This document shows positions 26,225 through 36,527 of a stretch of DNA of 45,902 nucleotides, in pieces (the stretch's first letter is position 1; each line of letters begins with the position of its first letter). The notes beneath the pieces were generated by a model. That model was given only the letters and a program-made list of their open reading frames with translations, had not been told where the DNA came from and made no database searches. The translations under genes and the position numbers were made by a program. This DNA is from Acephala macrosclerotiorum (Eukaryota; Ascomycota; Leotiomycetes; Helotiales; Mollisiaceae). The stretch covers positions 1 through 45,902 of the forward strand of contig MU119563.1 of assembly GCA_014904845.1 (NCBI GenBank), read 5' to 3'.

Positions 26225-26232
26225 TCTGTCCT
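26225..26232 (+). repeat. 8-bp target-site duplication, right (TCTGTCCT)
   Basis: Right-hand copy of the octamer at 22671-22678. Confidence 0.9.
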
Positions 26233-26729
26233 CTAACGCCGAAGACAGTCTTGATTGAAGCGCCTTTAAACCTGGCAATTTCGACGGAGGTGGTGAACAT
26301 ATCTCTAATAAACGCCGTATTTTTGAAGATTTTGTATGGTGCTCTAATCAACTTGAGTTTTTTGACAATTTTAGTAGCTTCGTCCACGTTTAGGACTGTG
26401 CCTATTGTAGCGATCCGGAAACCTGGGTTCTTGGATGAGAAAGATTGGTAGCAGGAGAAGCCGGAGTTAGGTGCGATGAGAGGGCCGTAGAATGTACCGA
26501 AACAGTGCATGTGTTCTAGTGTGTATTTGAGCATTCGATTGCGGACTCGGGAGTCGGAGATGCTGTAGACGGGCATTGTCTGGAATCTGCGCCAGCCCAT
26601 TGAGAAGATGAGTGGATCGTTCGTTTTGAGAATCTTCTTGTGCCATCTGTGACGCTTGATCCTAACTTGAACAAATCCGAATCGATCCTCTGTAGCTGAC
26701 AAGCCTCCTACAATTATGGGCATTCGTGT
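26225..26729 (-). pseudogene. BMS1: BMS1 ribosome-biogenesis GTPase, internal piece
   Basis: An open minus frame from about 26726 reads MPIIVGGLSATEDRFGF, VQVRIKRHRWHKKILKTNDP, LIFSMGWRRFQTMPVYSISD, MLKYTLEHMHCFGTFYGPL, PGFRIATIGTVLNVDE, KIVKKLKLIRAPYKIFKNTA, FIRDMFTTSVEIARF and VFGVRGQ, a clear match to the conserved C-terminal half of BMS1/TSR1 proteins. It has no start of its own: upstream it meets the P450 haem exon at about 26724-26731, in a different frame. It continues after the transposon at 22670. So the window holds roughly the last quarter to third of BMS1, without the GTPase domain. Confidence 0.9.
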
Positions 26730-28514
26730 GCATCCAGCCCAGTCCGCGACCGAGACATCTATCAGAATAGTATGTTAGTAATGTTGATCTTAAGCGTAGC
26801 TGCGTAGTGAAGCGGTTTTGAGACAAACTCTTACCCTCTTTGACCAGCTGAGAAAGGTATAAATGCCTTGTTCATCCGTTCCCTACCTTCAGCTGTGACC
26901 CCAAGCCACCTGTCGGGATTAAACACATCTGGATTTTCAAAAATTTCGGTACATCTATGTATCGTATAAGGCTGCGCAGATATGATTGTCTTGAGGAACG
27001 TATCATAGATCAGCTTCTAATAACGATACAGCTAAACTGAAAATCTGACCACTCTATCGAAAAGACTTACATTTGGTGGATACTCAATACCTTCTAGTGT
27101 AAAACCATGTCGGGGAACAACTCTTGGCATCAGGGATGGTGCTGGTGGATATATGCGCAGAGTTTCTCGAACAAATGCGTCAAGATATGGTAACTTAGCA
27201 AGATCGACGCTGCTGTAGCTCTGGGGAAGTTTCGAGAGCTCATCGCGTAATCTCTTCTCCATTTCTGGATTTTTGATGAGCAACCAGAGCATATACGTTA
27301 ACGCGACCGAAGACGCCTCGGAACCTGCGATACTGGAATATCAGATATCAGTAAAAGATGGTGGTAGATGTGGTTTTGTATATCGCCCTATGCATTTTGA
27401 GTGGTGAAGATCTTTTTATTAAGGTTCTTACTTACATGAATCCGTGGCCTGAGAGAGCTATGCTCCAAGGACTGTATCCATCCTTAGGATTGCCTGTCTC
27501 AGGGTCCAAAAAGCCAGACATTAATGTTCCCCTTTTCTTTGAAGCATCTTGGTCCAGATACTGCTTGGCTTGAGCTTCAGAATAAGCGAAAACACGTTGA
27601 AGCCCAAAGTACGCATCTTTGAGAGACTGTAACGGTAGATATGGAATGAACGGGAGCAACCAGGCGAATTTGTTTTGCTGAAAAGCTGTTAACTGGTAGT
27701 CTGTACTCTACTACAAGATATGCTTACTAGTCCAATCAGCATAAATGCATTGTTGAAATCGATGACATACTGATGGTCTTGGTCGGATTTCAATTGGTCG
27801 AAAGATCGATCGAAGGATAGGTCACCAATGGCGTCGAGAAGTAAATACTTACTGTTATTTTGTCAATGTGGTGAGCTTTATGAAGTCAAAGCTCGAAAAT
27901 TACTTACAACAGCTTGAACATATCCACCTTCTCTGTGGACTTCATGGCAGCAATTAGTTGCTGAAGTTGACTTGCATATCTAGTCTCGTACTGCCTCAAG
28001 CTTGCGGGAGAGAACATAGGCTGCAAATCCCGTCTTTCTGCTACAGCGCGCTTGTGGTCGGTATAATTGAACAGTCCCGCATACTTAGGTCCAATACTAG
28101 GTTGAATGGTTGCATAGAAGTCGGACTTGACGAAAGAGCTGCACTTTGTGACAAAGACGTAGTGAAATACCTCAGGCGAGGAGATGGAGACTTGATTTGG
28201 ACCAATCCTGACAACAGGTCCGTGTTTTTGGTGGAGCTGTTGTATGACGTTGAAGCGATCACTTTTTGTACGTCATTAGTAGAGGATATCTCACTTCAGC
28301 ATCTTTGATCTTGCTCACATTTGATTGTGTGGTAAATCTCCCACCATTCGCTCAGACCTGCCGCGGTAGGCCCCGGAAATTTCGTGAGAGGATGTAAAAG
28401 AAGGTTATAAAAAGCATGCCATAGTGCTCTACATATAGGGAAAAGAATAATAGCAAAAAGAGGCAATATGATTTTCCAGTTCGACGCAAGATGATCTGGT
28501 AGATGAAGAGACAT
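26662..28514 (-). pseudogene. Cytochrome P450 monooxygenase, truncated after the haem loop
   Basis: Seven exons by splice signals: 28514-28319, 28261-27908, 27851-27728, 27677-27436, 27332-27071, 27016-26835, and 26758 onward. Marks in order: membrane anchor (WKIILPLFAIILFPICRALW), proline hinge KFPGPTAAG, HQKHGPVVRIGPNQVSIS, I-helix GFIIAGSEASS, ExxR as RETLR, ENPDVFNPDRW, and haem loop FSAGQRGCLGRGLGW with the Cys ligand. Directly after GWM the DNA becomes BMS1 sequence. The frame runs about 23 more codons of foreign sequence to TAG at 26662, so the last ~60-70 residues of the fold are missing. Exon 1 and exon 2 also do not join in frame (off by one base) with the visible GT/AG. Microsomal oxidase with haem-thiolate; substrate unknown. 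Head-to-head with the FAD monooxygenase. Confidence 0.9.
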
Positions 28515-29124
28515 TTTGATTGATCAATGAAAGCCGGAGGACTGAAAGTTCGATGTAAGACGCTTTTGCTTTTTGCAGCTGACTATCTTCTGATACTCAG
28601 CAGTTCGGTACTTGTTAATTGGGTTACTAGTTGTTGAAAATGGCCGATACAGTATACGTAATTTGGTCCAATTAAAAAAAATTCCCGAATGAATGCTGTG
28701 CGGAGTGCGGGATGGTGGGCGAAACCGTGGATCCGATGTGGACAACCCCGTTTGGAGACGTTGCCGCTCCCCAGACCCGTACAGGCGTCTGATCACCCCC
28801 CCCAGAAAAATCACTCTGCCATAGTGCTGGTGAGTCCGAGCTGAGAACCGGCCCGTCCTTGAAGAATACCATCTTCGGTGGCGTCTCCAAGGAGTGTGGT
28901 TTCGCAAGCCCTCATGATAATCAACTGTTGCAAGACGACGAGGACGAGTAATTTGCTAAAAGTTGGACCTGAGACTTAGGAAGTAATAAATTATACTTGG
29001 ATATACTCATACTGGCTCTCTAAGGAGAAATTCTTGTTCCTTACCAAGTCCCCACGTTTTTCTCAATACGCACAGTCACATTCTCCCCGTCCAGACCCTT
29101 TCAAACCCATCTGCCCACAACGAA
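28515..29124. promoter_or_regulatory. Divergent intergenic region between P450 and FAD monooxygenase
   Basis: 610 bp between two start codons pointing outward, so the promoters are probably shared or adjacent. It holds TTGGAGACG at 28752-28760 and its exact reverse complement at 28882-28890, a spaced inverted pair that might bind a regulator. Long C and G runs are at 28797-28803. Small frames at 28524-28907 resemble no protein. Confidence 0.4.
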
Positions 29125-30480
29125 ATGAACACCAGATTAAAGGTCATCATCTGCGGTGGCGGAATCGCCGGATTCGCGACCGCATTGCTCCTGAGAGAAG
29201 ATCACGATGTCACTATTCTCGAGTCGTCAACCTTGAACCAGGAACTCGGCGCTGCTATCACTCTATCAATGAACGCAAGCAGACTATTGAGGTCAAGTCT
29301 AGCACGAGCTGGATTTGACCCTGTCAAGGCACGATACATTGAAGCAGAAAAGGTCAGGATTTGTGTCGGACGAATTTTCTCTTTCACGCTAAAAATTTTT
29401 AGTTTCAAGAGCTGCATTGGGAAGACCTATCTGTACTTCTTGAATGGGAGATGGAGATGGTCACCAAGAAGTACAATGAGCCCTGGTGGTACTTCTCTCG
29501 TCAAGACATCCATGGAGAACTTAAGCGAGCTGCACTATCAATGGACGGCCTAGGTGCAACTCCCCATCTGGAATTGGGAGCGCATGTGGAAAGAGTGGAA
29601 ATGCCCGGCAACATTGTCCACCTCAAAGATGGCCGAACATTCACTAGCGACGTTATTATCGGTGCCGATGGAATACGCACAGAAACAGGGAATTCAGTCT
29701 TTGGTCAAATGAAGTCTGTCTCCCAAGGTCTCTCCGCATATCGATGCATGATTCCTAGCCAGCGCATGAGGAAAGATCCTGACACAGCTATGCTAGTTGA
29801 TTCTGCCAAAGTTTTGATGCTCATCGGCCCAGATCGACGTATTGTGGCTTATCCTTGCTCAAGTTGGGAATTCATGAACTTTGTTTGCATATTTCCAGAC
29901 GACACAGAACGGCGGCAGCAGTGGGGCACAAACGTCGCCGTAGAAGAGTGCTTGAGAAGTTCAAGGATTTTCATCCAAGCGTTGCGAAATTTCTTAGGAT
30001 GGCAACGGATACAGGAGTTTGGTCACTACGAGACCGAAATCCTCTTTCAACGCTGGTAAAAGGCTCTTTTGCACTAATTGGTGACGCTGCTCACGCTATG
30101 GGACCTCGTAAGTCTGGAACTCGGTTGTGGTTGCATAGAGAATTAATCGTTCTCTAGATCAAGGCCAGGGTGGTTGCCAGGCAATCGAGGATGCAGAAGC
30201 ATTGAGAGTCGTTTTGAAAGGTGCTACCTCGGAGGATGTCGAAAGGCGCCTTGCGATCTTCGATGAGCTGCGGGTTGAACAAGTGAACACTGTCATTGAG
30301 TACACAAGAGAAATGGCGCCGAAGAAAACGAGTGAGATAAAGGTTAACCACAAGACAACACAAACGTACTCAGACTACTACTGGAGATAAAAGATGACGC
30401 AGGAGGCTGTAAAAGCAATGAACAAGCATGGTTTTGTCATGACTTTACTAAACCCAGCCACAGGGGAGATCGTCATCTAG
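29125..30480 (+). pseudogene. FAD-dependent monooxygenase (salicylate-hydroxylase-like)
   Basis: Exons 29125-29352, 29403-30107 and 30158-30480, with 50-bp GT-AG introns. Flavoprotein marks in order: dinucleotide-binding VIICGGGIAGFATALLLRE at the N-terminus, then RQDIHGELKRA, the DG motif VIIGADGIRT, the GD motif LIGDAAHAMGP, and HQGQGGCQAIEDAEAL across intron 2. Class A single-component hydroxylase of the salicylate hydroxylase group, which uses NAD(P)H and O2 on aromatic acids. Two lesions: around 29945-29955 the frame shifts by one base (VAVEE, then KFKDFHPSVAKFLRMATD only in the next frame), and a TAA at 30388-30390 is followed in the same frame by a typical tail (MTQEAVKAMNKHGFVMTLLN) to TAG at 30480. 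With both mended it would have about 418 residues, a normal length. Confidence 0.88.
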
Positions 30481-31666
30481 AATTTCTCAAAACCGTATGC
30501 TTTGTCTAACGGCTAGTAGGGACAGAACATTCATCCGAGCCACACTAGATGTGCCCATTATATCTTCCGTAAGGAGACGTTTGACTGTTTATCGTTTTCA
30601 AAGGGGATGGGGAGTTTTCTATGTCATTTATTTTTAGCAGGATTCAAGGAAAGTATATGTAATCTACCCCCGCCACCCACAAAATGAGGCACTGTTTCTC
30701 ACAAAGCTTCATAACTCTCGTGCTAGTTGTCCTGTACAATATGGCATAATGTCCCTTAGGGCAGCTGTGAATGTTTCCTTGCCAGTCGAATTCTTGAGGT
30801 AAGGCCGGGAATTTCTTCTCTGGCCCTATTACGATCATTATTGGCTTGTAGGGAGGCCGCGACTGTTTGGTTGTATAGCAAATGGCTATTGCTCTTGCTA
30901 GACACAGCTGCAGCCCGGTACCAGCAGAATCAGGAAGACGGTGAAGTCATTTGGTAAGAACGCATGAAGGATACCCAGACAATGAGGAAGTCGAATGTAA
31001 CTAGAATTCCCACGTCCAAGCGACGCTTTCCGCGGTGCACAGACTTCCAGCCCAGCTTGCTCCGGCTTCTTATCGGCGTCATATCAAAAATTCAGCTTCT
31101 TGTATATTAAGAGAGTATCCCACGGGATTAGACAAGTAGGTTTCCAATAATCAAATCCGCCATCCAACAAAGGCTGCATTAAACGCCCCAAACTGTATGG
31201 ACCAGAGGCGCCTCTTCTCTCTTTTTGTTAGACCGAGTTCTTGCATATCTTTGGGGGAGGGCGGATATTACCAGCCACCGGAAATCTTTTGGGAGAGGTT
31301 GAATCGTGGGGCTGGGAGTGGGGTGCGGGGCGCCCTACAAAGCATGCTCCGGACTTTTATGCAAAAAAACAGAGAGAGCACAGACTTCCAACAACTTTTT
31401 CTTATTGGACTTTCCGTTTTGCGATTGGGTTTGCCAAGGAATGGGCGCTAGGAGTACTAAAGCTCGAGTGAGCCGCAGTGAGCCGCAATAAGTCCACTTT
31501 CATTTTCAAAGGCCCTTCTTTTCGAGCTGCCTTTTATACTTGTACTTGCCTACTTGCGTACCTGCCCGCCTGCTTGCGCCCATTATGCCTACATGTAAAG
31601 AATCGCTTTAACTAAACTTTTGATTTTAGAACAATTCCCTTTATTCTCGTCTTTTTAACGTTGAGA

Positions 31667-31701
<35 letters not shown>
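31667..31701. repeat. T19A16 run (perfect hairpin)
   Basis: Nineteen T followed by sixteen A; the two halves can pair. Run length may be unreliable in the assembly. Confidence 0.9.
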
Positions 31702-31787
31702 TAGAGTTAAAAACACGTCTAAAGCACGTTTAGCAACTTTTTTTTTTTGGAACGGCCCGAAGCATTCCGAAAGACAAGGGCCCCTAT

Positions 31788-31942
31788 AAGTGCTCGGAAT
31801 CTCCTCGGGTAGCCTCAACCTTTGATTTCAACTTTTACAAGTGTTTCGGAATTTTTTTGAGTGGCTTTAATCCTTGATTTTAACCTCTATAAAGCATACG
31901 GAAGCTTATTTACTCTTTTTACGTAGTCTCAAAGCCTTGTAA
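31788..31942 (+). repeat. Degenerate ~52-bp tandem repeat, three units
   Basis: Units open AAGTGCTCGGAAT (31788), AAGTGTTTCGGAAT (31839) and AAAGCATACGGAAG (31891), each followed by a CTC/CTT-AA-CCTTG-like core. Similarity is moderate and judged by eye. Confidence 0.45.
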
Positions 31943-32593
31943 ATGTTATAAAACCCTTGTAAAAGCTTAAAGTGGATATTTTCAAGCTTTGTAGTTGGCC
32001 TTTTTAAAAGTCCGGAGTAAAAGTCCGAAGTGTTGCTTTCGTAGGGACGTCTATCACGAGCACAAGATAGAAGCTTGTCTCACAACTTAAACTAACCAAA
32101 ATGAGTCATTTGTAATAGGAATAGTGTTCTGGGCGGTTTCGAGGCCCGGAACCTGTGGGGAAAGACGGGTCCACCTCTCCAGCTTTTCACACCCACCATT
32201 CTAGTCTTCTAGGGTACGGCTTCCCCACCGTCTTCACATAGATATAGAGAGCGCAAATGAGATCTTTCTTTTCACAACATTTAGCCTCTCGAATTCTCGG
32301 TAAAGCAGAAACCTGGATTCTTATTTGTGACTTCTTTCATAAAGCTCGATCTTGATACTCAAACATTTTCGGTATGCCTTGGAAATTATTGACTCGTCAA
32401 TGCACCGTGGGTGACCCAAAGGTCGAACTCTTACGGGCTACGTTGGGGTTTGAAGAACTAAACTCAGAGAACCGTTATAGTCATCATCCATCAAATATGC
32501 TGTTCTTCTCAATCTCAGTCTCTTTGTGTTTCTGGGCAATATGTATTCGGTGAGTCTATTCTCTTGAAGTATCAAGTGGACACTAATATCTAG

Positions 32594-33205
32594 AGTCTGG
32601 AATAGTCACAGGATTTCCGCAGTTAGCAATGGATTTTAGGGTATCCTTCGGGAAGCTTACCGACCTCATTGCTTGGTCGGTCCTCGCACTCGGTGCTGCC
32701 AACGTATTTCGGATGCCGATAGCACTTTGCGTTGGGAAGCGTTTGGTAATAGTTGCATCTCTGATGGCTTTCCTGGCGGAGTCTCTCTGGGGCCAATATG
32801 CGACGGGTTTTGACGGCCTGCTTGGATCCCGAGTTTTGGCAAGTCTTGGTAAGGTGGTATCTCTGACGCAAGCTGGATAGAGCCTGACAGAGATCTACAA
32901 GAGCGGGACCAGTTGAAACACTTGGTCCTCGCTGGCTACCGGTGAGTATGTTGAGTGTTTCTTTGCTTGCCATGGCCTAATGTGTTTACTTTAGATATGT
33001 TTCTCGAGCGAAAGTATGCCACAGCAGTGGCGTTTCTTCAGATATTTCTCGCAGCTGGCTCGCAGACTGGTCCATTAATTGCTGGATACCTCACAGAAGC
33101 GAGGGGGCGTCACTGGTTTTTCAAGCTTACTTCGTTTCTGACCAGGATAAACTTGCCCCTCGTCATGATCTTCCTTCCAGAGACCGCTCACCGTCGCAAT
33201 GTTGC
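32594..33205 (+). pseudogene. MFS transporter fragment
   Basis: From the acceptor at 32593 the plus strand reads SGIVTGFPQLAMDFRVSFGK, LTDLIAWSVLALGAANVF, PIALCVGKRLVIVASLMAFL and GLLGSRVLASLG, the TM1-TM4 region of the fungal major facilitator family. The frame then fails (TAG at 32878-32880). After an intron near 32942-32994 it resumes with DMFLERKYATAVAFLQIFLA, GSQTGPLIAGYLTEARG and MIFLPETAHRRN. LGPSLATD before the intron appears only if one base is added, so there is at least one indel. Homology stops at about 33205, half way through the protein, where the tail of the aldehyde dehydrogenase begins on the other strand. The N-terminal exon is unclear. Non-functional; it may once have moved the substrate or product of the neighbouring enzymes. 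Confidence 0.75.
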
Positions 33206-34996
33206 CGATAGCCAAATAGCTTCCAGCCTCCAACCGGCATGTCTAGACCCTTTAAGCGTCAATGATTATATAGATACAAAATGGCTGGTGGTTTGAACTT
33301 ACTTGTGTAGGGGCCGAGCAATTGATACCCACAGCGCCACTCTCAAGGAGTTTGGCGAATCGCATCGCGCGTTCGAAGTTGCTGGTGTAAACCGATGCTA
33401 TATACGTGTGTCAGTACCTGATTCAGGATTCTGCTTGCTCAGAACTGTAATATGCGATGAAAGCTTACCAAAAAGGCCGTACTCCGTGTCGTTTGCGCGA
33501 CAAATAACGTCCTCTTCAGTAGTGAACGTATTAACAAGCAAAACGGGCCCAAAAATCTCTTCCTTGTAGATCCCAGCATCTACATTGACATTCTTGAAGA
33601 TAGTGGGCTCAACAAAGTAGCCCTAGATACAAGTAAGTATTGAGCAGCAAGCGAAAAGGGAGTGAATTCATACCTTACCACCGACATTCGCGGCTTTGCC
33701 CCCAAGCACCAGTTCGCCGTTCTTCTTGCCATTTTCGATCAGAGACAGGACACGCTTTTGTTGCAACTTATCTCCCTGTGGACCTTGCCAGGTATCCTTC
33801 TCTAGTGGATCTCCGATTTTTCGACTCTGCATGATTTCTGCAACTTTTTCGAGATAACCGTTGAGAATGCCTCTTCAACGAATACTCTGCTATTTGCTTG
33901 GCAGTGCTGTCCGCTGTTTTGATGAATGGAGAATTCGGTTCTATTACACACGAGGGAAAATGTCAGAGTTGAGTGATTGTCAGATGGGGGTCGGGACTTA
34001 TAACTCACGCTTTCGCTGCCATGTCTAAATCTGCATCTGCGAAGATAATCGCAGGAGATTTCCCCCCAAGCTCAAGTGTCACGTTCTTCAGATTAGATGC
34101 TGCAGCCATCTGCATGATTTTCTTCCCAGTCGGGACGGAGCCCGTAAACGCAATCTTTCGAATCTTCATGTGCTCTGCCAGAACTTTGCCGGTGATGTGG
34201 CCGTATCCCGAGACGATATTGATCAGACCGGGAGGAAACCCGGCTTGCTTGATCAGGGCGCCAAGTTTGATGCACTAATGACACATTTAGCAGCAGAGAC
34301 TTCTTAGAAGATACCGGAGTTCTCTTATGGCCAGAGGCGCCTTTTCGCTAGTCTTGATAATGATAGCATTCCCGGCAGCAATGGCAGCGGCGACTTTCAT
34401 GGCGAACATGATCAATGATACGTTCCATGGAATGATAGCAGCAACAACACCGTACGGTTGCTTGATAGTCATGTTGACCATTCCTGGTGTATTCAAGCTG
34501 GACTGCCCTTGGATGTGGTAGGCAGCATTTGCGTAGTGTCCGAAGAGACCGGCGCAGGCCATCTTGTCAAACATGAATGAAGAGTATGGTCTTTTTGCCA
34601 AAAATCAGTAAGTGTTACTTTCAAAATTCTAGGTGGGAATCTCTAAGGAAATACTTACTTTCCCATCGAAATGGCCTCCAACCTTGCCAATTCATCCCCA
34701 TTTTGCATGATCAGCCCTGCTAGCTTGCCATACAGTGGACTCTTCATCATCGCAGGTATATTTTCCCATCTCTTCTGTGCTGCTGTGGCGGCAATGAAAG
34801 CATCCTCGATGTCCGCGGCTTCGGCTTGGGAGATGTCGGCAACGTGTTCCTCTGTCGTGGGGTTGTACAAAGCAAAAGTCGATCCGGACTTTGCTGACAC
34901 AAACTGAAATATGTCTTAACGCAGAATGCATAAGCAGTCGCCATAATTGCTTACCTCGTTATTAATGAATAATCGGGTCTCAATCAGGCTAAACAT
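33206..34996 (-). pseudogene. Aldehyde dehydrogenase, multiple lesions
   Basis: Eight exons: 34996-34955, 34903-34659, 34590-34329, 34274-34009, 33940-33674, 33622-33469, 33397-33303 and 33249 onward. Marks: [82 protein letters not shown] (general base Glu), GQHCQANSRVFVEE (catalytic Cys), EEIFGPVLLVNTFTTEEDV, SGAVGINC and LDMPVGGWK. It is a NAD(P)-dependent oxidase of aldehydes to acids. Lesions: the donor of intron 3 reads AT instead of GT (34327-34328); one base is missing at about 33870, in a G run; and the last ~20 residues are replaced by MFS sequence after GGWKLFGY. All other exon phases agree once these are allowed for. The pairing with an ACMSD-like gene recalls 2-aminomuconate semialdehyde dehydrogenase, but specificity cannot be read. 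Confidence 0.9.
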
Positions 34997-35424
34997 CTTA
35001 GGACATAAAGTGCTTCCTCTTCGTAAATGAGTGGGGGCCGAGTAAAGAAGAAAGTTGCCGTCTGTGTTGGCAGCATATATTCATAAAAGAACGTGGAGGG
35101 TAAGGTATCGAGAGAAGGCCTTTGATCGGGCCCTATCATTACGGGATCTTGAACCCAGGTCGTGTAAGTCGTCTCGCGACGTTGCTGAGAATCCCGAACA
35201 TCAACCGGAATGAACGGCACGCTGCCCACATCAGCATCCGGAGTGTTCGCCCACCTTCCGCACAACGTTCCCGGGTTACAAGCAGCATGGCACTGCCTGG
35301 CCTCCGCTACCCACCAGAACCCGTTGATGCACATATCTATCTACTGTATGCATTCTCTTTGAGTGTCGGGATCAGATTTCGCCTCTCTTAACTCACGAAA
35401 AGTTGAAACTAAAGTGCAACAACA
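34997..35424. promoter_or_regulatory. Divergent intergenic region between aldehyde dehydrogenase and amidohydrolase
   Basis: 428 bp between two outward-facing start codons, the second such head-to-head pair in the group. Probably holds both promoters. No TATA box or operator could be assigned with confidence, and the overlapping frames at 34984-35334 (-) and 35122-35391 (+) resemble no protein. Confidence 0.4.
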
Positions 35425-36527
35425 ATGGCTGCAAAACTCCAATTCACCCAGAAGGATGTTCCCATCATCGATGTTCACTACCACTATTTTGCGCCACACA
35501 TTCTTGGACCAATGGGTGAATTTGTCATTGCCAGTCCAGATGAGACACCTGATGCCATGGCAAAATTGGTGAGCATAGAGACTTCCTGGGATATAATTCC
35601 ATTTACCTGATTCAATAGGGAACAAGTGTTGTCATCTATTCACCGGTCATCTGGTCAAAATACAACACTGAGTGGTCATCCGAGAAATGGGCAGGCTTTT
35701 GTCGTACGCTCACTGATGAGCAGGCCAAAGAAGTCCAGAAGGCACCTGCCCAACGGGGATCATTTGCACCTTTGCCTTTCCCTCACATTGCAGAGTCTAT
35801 CAAAGCCCTCCAGTACGGCGAAGAGGAATGTGTCCCAAGGCCAGATGGATATGCAATCACCACATCCGCCAACAATATCTACCTGGGTGACCCTACATTC
35901 GACGAGATCCTTCAGGTGTGCGACTGCAGGAAGGTCGTTCTCTTTGTGCACCCTTCGGAAACTGTCATGCCCCCCTTAGATGGTCGCACATATGGATTCC
36001 AGATGATCGAGTTCCCAACAGAGACCGCGAGGTGTCTGATGACGATGATTGACCAGGGAACATTCACCAAATATCCCAATATTTCTTGGATCTTCAGCCA
36101 TAACGGAGGCAGCTTTCCCTTCCTCTTCCAGAGAGTCATTCGAACCCTGAGCGGTTCGAAGTTGATCGGCGTAGGAGGGCCGGGAGCTAAGCAAACAAAC
36201 CGCATTGCAGAGGCAAACAACGGCAACACTTTGCAGGAAGTCTTTGCAGGTGGGAATATCTACATTGAATGTTCCCAGGGAACAGCCGCACAGCAGATTT
36301 TGTTGAAATCTCTTGGCCTAGGGCCAGAGAATATATTGACGGGAAGTGATTAGCTTTTTACAGGGAAAGTTGAGGTGGAAGCTACGCTCAGGGAAATGCA
36401 TGGGCCAGAATTAAGCAGTTTGTTCAATTCTCGCGAGATCATTGGGATTAAAGCTGGTAATGTGATACGCCTTATGCCACGCTTAAAGAGTGAGTGGATT
36501 AAAGCTGGCATAGTAAAAGAATTGTAG
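35425..36527 (+). pseudogene. ACMSD-like amidohydrolase/decarboxylase with in-frame stop
   Basis: Exons 35425-35568 and 35619-36527 (50-bp intron, phase 0). Metal-site marks of the amidohydrolase-2 family: HxH in IIDVHYHYFAPH near the N-terminus, VLFVHPSE, FSHNGGSFPFLFQR, and the late Asp in ILTGSD. The family includes aminocarboxymuconate-semialdehyde decarboxylase and gamma-resorcylate decarboxylase, which remove CO2 from aromatic or ring-opened acids using a bound metal ion. Right after GSD stands TAG (36351-36353) where relatives have Trp (GSDWPF). The frame then stays open for 57 codons with a family-like end (FTGKVEVEATLREM, GNVIRLMPRLK) to a stop at 36525-36527. TGG to TAG is a single G-to-A change, CpA on the other strand. 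Total would be about 350 residues, a normal size. Confidence 0.88.

Larger units (their letters stand above)
30481..32593. other. 2.1-kb intergenic region, no confident gene
   Basis: Several short frames (for example 31197-31451 + and 30644-30838 -) resemble nothing known. The region holds a T19A16 run (31667-31701), degenerate ~52-bp repeats (31788-31942) and CT-rich promoter-like DNA. Plus-strand codons at 32374-32549 followed by GTGAGT could be a damaged first exon of the MFS gene, but the phase does not join. Confidence 0.45.

Noticed and set aside
31197..31491. Overlapping plus-strand frames as a small gene
   Set aside because: Three frames are open at once over a GC-rich stretch with no protein-like pattern.
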